From contig CASEGX010000015.1 of the NCBI GenBank assembly GCA_949287505.1, positions 1-55,670 on the forward strand: 55,670 nt of DNA, written 5' to 3'. Positions within the stretch are counted from its first letter, which is position 1. Each line of letters starts with the position of its first letter. Both the position numbers and the translations under genes were made by a program. Of the stretch, positions 1 to 8,600 are shown piece by piece. Under the pieces are notes generated by a model, which was given only the letters and a program-made list of their open reading frames with translations, was not told where the DNA came from and made no database searches. This stretch comes from an uncultured Spirochaetales bacterium (GTDB taxonomy: Bacteria > Spirochaetota > Spirochaetia > Sphaerochaetales > Sphaerochaetaceae).

Positions 1-1
1 C

Positions 2-472
2 CTGTATACTGTAGAGCGTATGATAAAGGAGACAGGGGAAGAATTCGGGGACGGTGCGCACATAGTGTATGTGAGCTCTGAGGCAGCGGAAGAAGGGACG
101 GAGCTCGGGCGTCTGATGCACGATCTCGGATGTGCGGAGCCTGAGGAAATGAGCTATACTGAGCTCAGGGAGCGAGTGAGTTACTTCAAGGGAAACGTGG
201 AGGGAATAGCAGAGATGGCCAGTGAGTTTGATGAGCTTATAAAGCGTGTCAGGGACAGCAGTCTGAAGGAAGGAGAGGAAAAAGGTCTGAGGGAAGGAGA
301 GAAGAGAGGTCATAGGATTGGCATTGAACAGGGCCTTTCAAAGGGAGCGAGGAACAATGCGATCCAAGTTGCGAGGAATATGATAGCAGATGGTTCGATT
401 CCGCTTTCAAAGGTTGCAGAGTTCTCAGGTCTTTCTCTTGGAGAGGTTGAGAGCATAAGACAGAGCATATAA
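2..472 (+). CDS. Rpn family PD-(D/E)XK nuclease / putative transposase, C-terminal part (5' end outside window)
   Basis: The frame is already open at base 2 and reads LYTVERMIKETGEEF ahead of the first ATG at 20, so this is the tail of a longer gene. The following stretch GDGAHIVYVS, a helical middle, and a Lys/Glu/Gly-rich segment of the EGEEKGLREGEKRG type are typical of the C-terminal half of Rpn (recombination-promoting nuclease) proteins, annotated as PD-(D/E)XK transposases. The nuclease core would lie upstream and cannot be checked. Rpn genes are multicopy and mobile in many gut bacteria, so this may mark a recombination-prone border beside the surface-protein genes. The 190 bp after its stop hold no recognised gene. 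Confidence 0.75.
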   Translation: MYTVERMIKETGEEFGDGAHIVYVSSEAAEEGTELGRLMHDLGCAEPEEMSYTELRERVSYFKGNVEGIAEMASEFDELIKRVRDSSLKEGEEKGLREGEKRGHRIGIEQGLSKGARNNAIQVARNMIADGSIPLSKVAEFSGLSLGEVESIRQSI

Positions 473-592
473 TGTCTGAGCTGTAGATATGGGAAACTAT
501 CCTGACCCATCTCCGGTATTATAGTCCCCATTATGCACTTGATTATTTAAACACGAGAGATATGCCATGTATCCCTCTGCCTGAGCAAGCTG

Positions 593-622
593 TTGTATAG
601 ATTAGCTTTAATCATGTATAGT
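593..622 (+). promoter_or_regulatory. Candidate promoter for the repeat-containing envelope protein
   Basis: TTGTAT at 593-598 and TATAGT at 617-622 are separated by 18 bases and lie about 40 bases before the first possible start codon at 663. This is the best sigma-70-like pair in the gap after the Rpn gene. Assignment is by eye only. Confidence 0.35.
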
Positions 623-662
623 ACTGTGGTTCGCTGTTTGACAGCTTTAGGAACATAGCATT

Positions 663-2637
663 ATGGGGAAATACAATAGAAAACCAAAGCTCCGTTCTGT
701 GACAAGAACGAGAGCCAGGAAAAGTGTGAGGAGACCAGAGCTTTCAGCAAGGTCTGTGGGGGCAGAGGATACAATGCCAATCAACGAAAAGAAGAGCAGA
801 AAGGGTGTTCTGTTAGCCGCTGTTTTGCTTCTTCTGCTTATATTCTTCGGCCTTTCGTTTGCGCTCGTAGCAAAGGATGCCGAGCCTCAGGATATCAAGG
901 AGGATTCTGCAGAGCCTGTAGTGGAACTTTCTGCTGAAGAAGCTCTACACCCCCCCGGTATCTAAAATAGCCGGCGAGGCGGATGAGCCTGTAGAGGCGG
1001 CAGCTGTTGAGCCATCTGACTTTGTAGCTGATGTAACAGAACCAGAGGAAAAAGAGGAGTCTGCGCCATTCATTCCTTTCTATCTCGATTTCAGCGTGGA
1101 GAATATTGAAGGAAGCATTGAGGCCGGAGATGGCAGTGCAGTCATCTCGTACAGCGGTGCAGATGATGAGGCGGTAAGAGCTTTCATGGAAAGCGAGAAT
1201 AAGAAGTACGGCCTCAGCAGCATTTCATACACAGTATCTTCTGGAGAGATCCGTCTGAGCTATCCTGAAGGAACAAGCTATGAGATCAGAAAAGAATGCT
1301 CCGAGACACTTGTAAGAGATCTTGAAGTATATTTTGCTTCTGTTGCAGCCGCAGCCGAACCTGAAATCATTGTTGAACCAGTTCAGGAGACCATAGAGCC
1401 TCTTCCAGCAGAACCGTTCATTCCTGTATATCTTGAATTTGATGTAGATGGTATTGAGGGCAGTATCGAAGCCGGAGATGGTGTTGCTGTGATTGCATAC
1501 AGCGGGACAGATGATGAGACGGCAAAGGCCTTTATTGAAAGCGAGAAGAGCAAGTACGGTCTTGAGTACCTTTCATACACATCAATGCCAAGCAGAGTCT
1601 ATCTGAGCTATCCTGCAGGGGTAAGCTATGATGACAGGCTTTATGGTGCAGAGACTCTTATAAGAGACCTTGAGGCATATCTTGCTTCTCTTACAGTCAT
1701 TGTTGTCCCTGCTGGTGAACCTGAAATCATTGAGGAGTCTGTAATTACAGAGTCGGATACAGAAACGGAAACCACAGCTCCATTCATTCCTGTGTATATC
1801 GAATTCAGCGTGGAAGGCATTGATGGAAGCATCAAGGCCGATGATGGATATGCGGTGATTGAATACAGCGGAGTGGACAGCACAGCGGCATCTGCATTCC
1901 TCGGAGAAGAGGCTGAGAAGTATGGCATTACAGGTGTTGAATATACAGTCTATGAGGGCAAGGCAGAGATTCTTTATGCTGAAGGACTCAGCTATGATGT
2001 GAGATTCAATGCTGCAGAGACCCTTATCAATGATATTAAGCGTAGCGTGGTATCTCCAAGCACCGTTTCATATATTCCTGCAGCGCTTGAAGAAGAGACA
2101 GAGCCTGGCGAAGAGGAAGAGAAATCAATACATTCAATCTATTTCGGTATATCCCCATGGGCATACCATTTCTATGATTTCTACAATGCGCCTGTTACCG
2201 ACAACTCCGAATTCGAGACAAAGTATGGCTTTGGTCTCAAGGCAGGCTATGAGGCAAGGATTCTCAGCTTCCTTGGAGTAGGTGTTGAGGCCGGCTACGC
2301 AGGATTCTCTCCTACAAGGTCAATAATACCTGCAGACAGCTATTACTGGAGTGTTCCGGTACTTGCAAAGGCTGCGTTCCTTATCGGGGATGAGAACTTC
2401 GATTTCCGTATCGGGGCACATGCCGGAGTAGATATCTCCAAGCTCAATGCGGATATAAACGCTTACTTTATCTGCGGAATCGATTTCGGCTTTGATTTCC
2501 ATATCACAGAGGATATCTCCATATTCTGGAGAGTCAGAAACAGCATTTCATTCCAGCCACACAGAGACATGGAAATCCTTTCCAGCAATACACTTGCAGT
2601 CGAACCTGCAATCCTCGGCATCACATATCACATCTGA
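663..2637 (+). CDS. Repeat-containing outer-membrane-type protein, split by a C7 tract (phase-variable candidate, OFF as sequenced)
   Basis: Two open frames form one protein if a single C is removed from the C7 run at 950-956. Without that, translation stops at 963-965. The downstream frame is open from the tract to 2637 and includes 140 bp before its first ATG (1096). After the signal-like segment come three repeats of roughly 95 residues at about 1066-1348, 1414-1692 and 1780-2055, each starting PFIP(F/V)Y(L/I)(D/E)F and containing GSI(E/K)A and E(T)LI(R)D, joined by acidic linkers. From about 2130 the protein becomes aromatic and glycine-rich (YFGISPWAYHFYDFY) and ends LGITYHI, like an outer-membrane beta-barrel. 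The start may be 663, or 774, which has AGAGGA four bases upstream and gives a classic signal peptide with a LLAAVLLLLLIFF core. Twelve bases separate it from the BspA gene. Function unknown; envelope location inferred. Confidence 0.72.
950..956 (+). repeat. C7 homopolymer interrupting the envelope-protein frame
   Basis: Seven consecutive C residues follow codons for Ala-Leu-His. With seven, the reading frame ends at a TAA seven bases downstream of the tract. With six (or nine) it runs on into the repeat domain. It resembles the two C9 tracts elsewhere in the window in being one base over the in-frame length, but it is shorter and so would mutate more slowly. Confidence 0.7.
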
Positions 2638-2648
2638 GGAGGGGGAAT

Positions 2649-5600
2649 ATGAAGAGAATAGCAAGATTTGCGTTATACGCGTTGATTATAGCACTGGCAG
2701 TTGCCTGTGCAGCTGACCCTGTAAGAACAGTAAACCAGCAGCTCTATCCATATCTTGTCGTAAATACATCAGGAGAGATAAGAGTCGCAAAGGGAGCCGC
2801 GCTTACAGATCTTATTATCCCGGATGATGTGTATATCGACGGGAAGAACACAGCGACAGTATTCGTCGGCTTCCAGGATGAAGCGGACAAAGTGAACCTT
2901 AAGAGCGTCACGATAGGAAGCGGAATCACGGACATCGGGGCAAATGCATTCAAGGAGGCAGAAAGCCTTGAGAGTGTCACCTTCGAGAAAGGCTCCGAGC
3001 TTGAGATGATAGGAAGCTCTGCATTCCAGAATACAGGCCTTGTGTCTGTTGTCCTTCCTGATACTCCTGTCATCATCGGAGAAAATGCTTTCACAGGCAA
3101 TGAGGCGCTTGAAAGCGTGGATCTCGGGGGAACAAAGGAAGTCGGAAAGGGAGCATTCAGTGGAAATGCATCTCTTACCAATGTTGATTTCGGCTCCGTC
3201 TCCACAATAGGCGATGAAGCGTTCATGAATACAGGTCTTTACGATGTGAAGCTTCCTGAGACTCCGGTTATCATCGGGGAGAATGCATTCAATGGCAATG
3301 AGAACCTCCAGAGCGTCGATCTCGGTGGAACAACAGAGGTCGGAAATGGTGCATTCGGTGGAAATGCATCGCTTTCTTCTGTTGATTTCGGAAGTGTATC
3401 TGTAATCGGAGATGATGCTTTCAAGAACACCGGACTTACTGAGGTTGTCCTTCCAGAGGATTCTCCTGTAACGATTGGAAAAGGCGCATTCAGCGAGAAT
3501 AATGCACTCCAGAGTGTGGATCTCGGAGGAACCACGGAAATCGGGGATGGCGCATTCGAGAACAGCAGTTCCCTTTCCAAAGTGGACTTCGGTGATACAG
3601 ACGAGATTGGGAAGAATGCCTTCAAAGGAACGGATCTCGGCCCATCGATCGTAATACCTTCAACAGTTGGTTCCATAAGTGCCGGCGCATTCCAGGATAC
3701 AGGAATCATCGATGTCACAATAAACGGTGGAAGCACAGGTGTATCAAACACTGCATTTGACAAGAACATCGTCTCTCTTGATATCCCGGCGAATATGACG
3801 GATGAGATTTCCAAGTTCGGCGATAATATAAAGACCCTCTGGGTATGGGGTGGAGGAAGCAAGGGAAATACCGTTGATGCAGCCGTCAATTCCCTCAAGA
3901 ACCTCCAGAGTGTCTATATCTACAACACAGAGACAATAGAGTCTGGTGCTTTCAATGGCCTCTCATCACTTACCAATGTAACCCTTGGCTCAGGACTTGA
4001 GACAATCGGAAAGAATGCCTTTACGGGAACCGGGGCAGCAACAGCTGAGAATCCGGTCGTTCTACCTGCAACTGTGACAGATGCCAAAGATGCGTTTGAT
4101 GCAGATGATCATGTCTCTCAGAAATTCGAAATCATCATCGGTGGTATCCATGCAGATGAGTTCACGCTTAAAGTATGGCCTGCAGGACAGGCTGATAAAA
4201 CAAACATCGCAGATCTCATAGCCGAAGCCGTTAAGAGTGTAACAGCAGGTAATAACAACAAGTACGTTGATGGTGTCACAGCACCTGCAAAAAATGATGG
4301 GAAATCCACATATCATCAGGATGAATACATGGATCTTGCTGATGTGACCATCAATGCGGTTCTTCCTGGTACTTACGAGGCTTCAGAAGGAAAGGAGCAG
4401 CAGCAGTACACGACAAGCGGTATCATCAATGTCGATGTGCTTGACAGAAGCATCGATTTCACGAAAACAGGTTCTGTTGGTCTTGTTGAGGGAAATACAA
4501 GCACATCAGTTGAAATTCCTCTTGAGTATCGCGGCGATAAGATCACCACGATTGCCGATAACGGTTTCCAGGGCAATGTCAGTGTAATCATTCCGGAAGG
4601 CAACGGTATAGAAAATATCGGAACCGGAGCGTTCCAGGGTAACACTGCATTCGACAGCGAGAACTTCGATAACCTTTTCAAAGGAAACGAAGACAACGAG
4701 AACAAGACCGTTGTAATCGGCGACGATGCATTCAATGGTGCGACAGGTATAACTGAGGAAAAAGAGGATGGTAAGCAGCACCTTGTAATTCCTGGCAATG
4801 CTGCATCCATCGGTAGCGGTGCATTCCAGAACACAGGAGCTGAGGTTATAACGATTCCACAGCCATCTGCAGGAAATACGGATCGTACCTTTGCTGAAGG
4901 CGCTTTCGGCCCATCTGACACGCTGCAGGAAGTCATCGTAGAAGGTCCTGCTTCAGGGCTTACTGGAAAGGATATCGCAGATGCTTTTGGTGCTCCGAAC
5001 AATAATGTGACGAAGCTCACGGTCCCTGCAGATGCAGTTGATACTCCTGATGAGATTGCAGCGCTTAAAGAGGCTTTTCCGTATCTTGAAGAGCTTGTCG
5101 TAACTCCAGGTACTGGATCCAATGGTACCATCTCCGGCCTTGAAGGCTGGGATTCCCTTGATAAGGTCGATCTTTCAGAGAGTGGAATCACAGAAATCGG
5201 AAATAATGCTTTCAAGGGCACTGGTGTACAGGAAGTTATCTTCCCTGACACTCTTCAGACAATCGGAGAAAGTGCATTCGAAGGCTGCGATGAGCTGATA
5301 TCAATCGGCACAGCAGATAATGATGGAAATGTCGAAGTAAGGCTTCCAGAAAGTCTTGATTCCATCGGCAATAATGCATTCAATGGTGCAGTTTCTCTTG
5401 GAAAGGAAAATGGTGACAAGACCGTTTCCGGTGGAGAGCTCAATGCAGATAGAACCGATGTTACAGGTGGTATCTTTGAAGGATTTGACGGTACTATCGG
5501 AAACGGAGCCTTTGCAGGAACAGCAATCGGACCAGAGCTGAATCTTGGTGATGTGGCATCTGTGGGAAAGGGTGCCTTTGCCGGTACGGATAAGAATAAT

Positions 5601-8600
5601 GATGGCTTCAGCGTGAAGCTTCCTACAGACTGCACGACAGACATCGACAGCTTCTTCCGTGGTGATGATGGAAAGCCTGAGTCCATATTCGTTGATGATC
5701 TTATCATCGTCGAAGGAAATAAGGACCCTGCAACAATCGGACAGCTTGCAGGAAAAGAAAATACAACTGAAGGATATGCTGACCTTGTCCTTGATAACGT
5801 CATTGTCAATAATGGTGTTTCAAACGTAGGGGAGAGCGCATTCGAAGGTGTTGGCGCAACCAGTGACAATCCACTTTCCGTCACTCTTCCTGATACAATC
5901 ACAGAAATCGGAGCAAATGCTTTCAAGGATGCTCCTCTCTCTGTTGACAATACGGGTCTTATCCAGCAGGACACGGATGGAAAGCTCATCATCAAGGACA
6001 GCAATGGAGATAGCAAGCTTCCTTCCGGCGTAACGAATATCGGAGCAGGTGCGTTCCAGAACTCCGGAGTCGTTGCAGACGAAAATGGAAACGCAATCAA
6101 TCTTGGTGAATTTATCCCAGATGATGCTAAGCTTGGCGATGATGCCCTTGCAGGCATTAATATCGGTTCATCGTTTGTCATTACAGATGACATGAACAGC
6201 CTTGATGAAATTTCGAGAGTCTATGGTGAGGACCAGACATATACAGAGGTTAAGGAACTTACTGTGCCTATTGACCTCATCAATACTGATGAAAAGGCAG
6301 CCGCCCTCAAGGATAAATTCCCGAACCTGACATCCATAACGGTGACAGGATCTGAGAACTGGCCTGCTGGCGAGTCACAGGATAAGACCATCTGCGGCAT
6401 CAGCAAATGGGGTGATACACTCACGTCGGTTGATATATCCAATAGCAATGCAGAAACAATCGGTGCCGGTGCGTTCTCAGGTCTTGATAATGTTACATCG
6501 GATAACCTCAAGCTCCCGAATACAATAACAACTGTCAAGGAGAATGCATTCAAAGGCACCGCAGCATTTGATGAGGATCACCTTGCTTCTCTTGGTAACT
6601 TAGAGACAATCGGTAACGGTGCATTTGCAAATACAGGTGTTGTTGACGAGAATAACACGCTGACAATTCCTGACAGCGTGACATCTGTGGGTACAGGCGC
6701 TTTTGCAGGTGTCGGAGGAGACTCTGCAGAGAGTGCTATAAATGTGAAATTACCATCAGATGTTTCTCAGAATATCGATGATTTCTTTACATCTGGGGAA
6801 GACCATAACAATCCTGTATTCATCGATAAGCTGACCATTACAGGTGATAACCCTGTAGGTCCTCTTGCCGGTCCTAAAGATAATTTTGCTGGTAATACAA
6901 ATCTCAGTGTCGGTGAAAAAGCAGAGCTTGTCATAAACAATATCGAGGTTTCAGGAAGTGTCACCGAGATTGCAGATAATGCCTTCAATGGCATAGGAAC
7001 AACAGGTGAAGGAACACTCACTGTAAAGCTTCCTGATTCTGTCACTTCAATTGGTGACAATGCATTTGCAAACGCCAGTTTGAAGGTTGATGCTGACGGA
7101 ATAATACTTGAAGATTCTGAAACAGATGATCCTGATAGCAACAAGCTTGTAGTCACAACTGATGAGAGTGGAAACAGTAAACTTCCTTCAGGTGTCACAA
7201 GCATCGGTGATGGTGCATTCCAGAATTCCGGTCTTGTTGCAGATAATTCAGGAAAACCGGTAGATGTCTCGGATTTCCTCAATAACAACGGAGATGGTTC
7301 AAGTATCACTAAAATAGGAGAAGACGCTTTCTCCGGAGTGAATATCGGGGACAATACAGATATTGTGATTCCTGATTCTGTCATTTCAATTGGCGACGGC
7401 GCATTTGCAGTTGTCGATGAAGAAGGCACTCCTGCTGCAGGAAAGCAGCCTGGCATAAATATAACAATCCCGGGAAATGCCATCGGAAAGCATGAGGGTG
7501 GTAGTGCTGATGATCAGGGTCTTGCTGACATTGTCCTGCCCTCTGGAGAGGAAAAACGCCCTGCATTCTTTGAGAATGTGACTGTCACTGGCGGAACTGG
7601 CGATGATGGATATACAACCGGTATACTCACAGGTTCTGCTTCTTCTGCTGGTGTAGATATCGTTATCGGAGGAAGTCTGGATTTTGGTGGAAACCTGGAA
7701 GAATTCGATGGTGATGATTTTGCATCTGTCGGTATTCCTTCCGGAGATAGCACTCTTGATGTGACCATCTCTGGAGAGCTGACTGATCTCACCGGAGATC
7801 TTTCATCAGGACCAAAGGTTGTAAATGATGATGGATCAGTTTCTGAAGAGACAGGTTCTGTATCCTTCGGAGACGGAGAAGAGGCCGTGCCTCCTGCATC
7901 TTCAATTGATGACGGTGTCTTTGAAGGAAGAGATGATATCGAAGTGCTTGTCATCCCTGCCGACATGACTCATATCGGCTCAGATGCATTCAAGAATTGT
8001 ACAAACCTGAGCGAAATCATTTTCGAGGGTCCAAGGGAAACTCCTATCACTATTGAAGACGGTGCTTTCAGTGGCTGCAGCAGTCTTGATAAGATTACAT
8101 ACCGCGAAAATGATGTGGATAAGACACCAGGTAATATCGAAAAAGGCACAGCATGGTTCCCGGAGAATACAATCGAGGGGCTCTCAGATAACGTCTTCGC
8201 AGATACAGGTTTCAAGAATGTTATCCTTTCTGATGATATAACAAGCGTTTCCGACTCTGCTTTTGATAGCGATAAGGATATCAATGTATCTGTCACCGTT
8301 CCTGTAAATGGCTTCATGAATGCAGAAAAAGGAGACAAAGATTATCCTAAATCTACAGATGTCACTTTCTCTGGTACTTGGCCTAATATGACAGATATTT
8401 CTGCGACAATTGATGGCGAGACTGTCACTGTTCCTAAGAAATATGGATATAAAGGAACATGGACAGTCGACGGTGAGTCTATCGCGATAGGAGAAGATTC
8501 TGTCTCTATTAATGGTATTACCGTCAGTGATATCGTCGCTAACAAAGGCGGAATCATCGAATGGAAGGCCAAAGAGTATGCCCTTACTGCAGGTGAAAGT

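Noticed and set aside
663-2637. Programmed ribosomal frameshifting at the C7 tract (and at the G9 tracts)
   Set aside because: No slippery heptamer with downstream pseudoknot was seen, and the correction needed is one base skipped, not the common -1 shift. Phase variation, transcript slippage or sequence error are simpler.
2638-2644. G-run before the BspA-like gene as a fourth phase-variable tract
   Set aside because: It is only five G and forms the ribosome-binding site. Its length is ordinary and it does not affect a reading frame.
3064-7400. Repeat array resembling a CRISPR or tandem-repeat locus
   Set aside because: The repeats are coding LRR units with diverged DNA, without identical short repeats and unique spacers.
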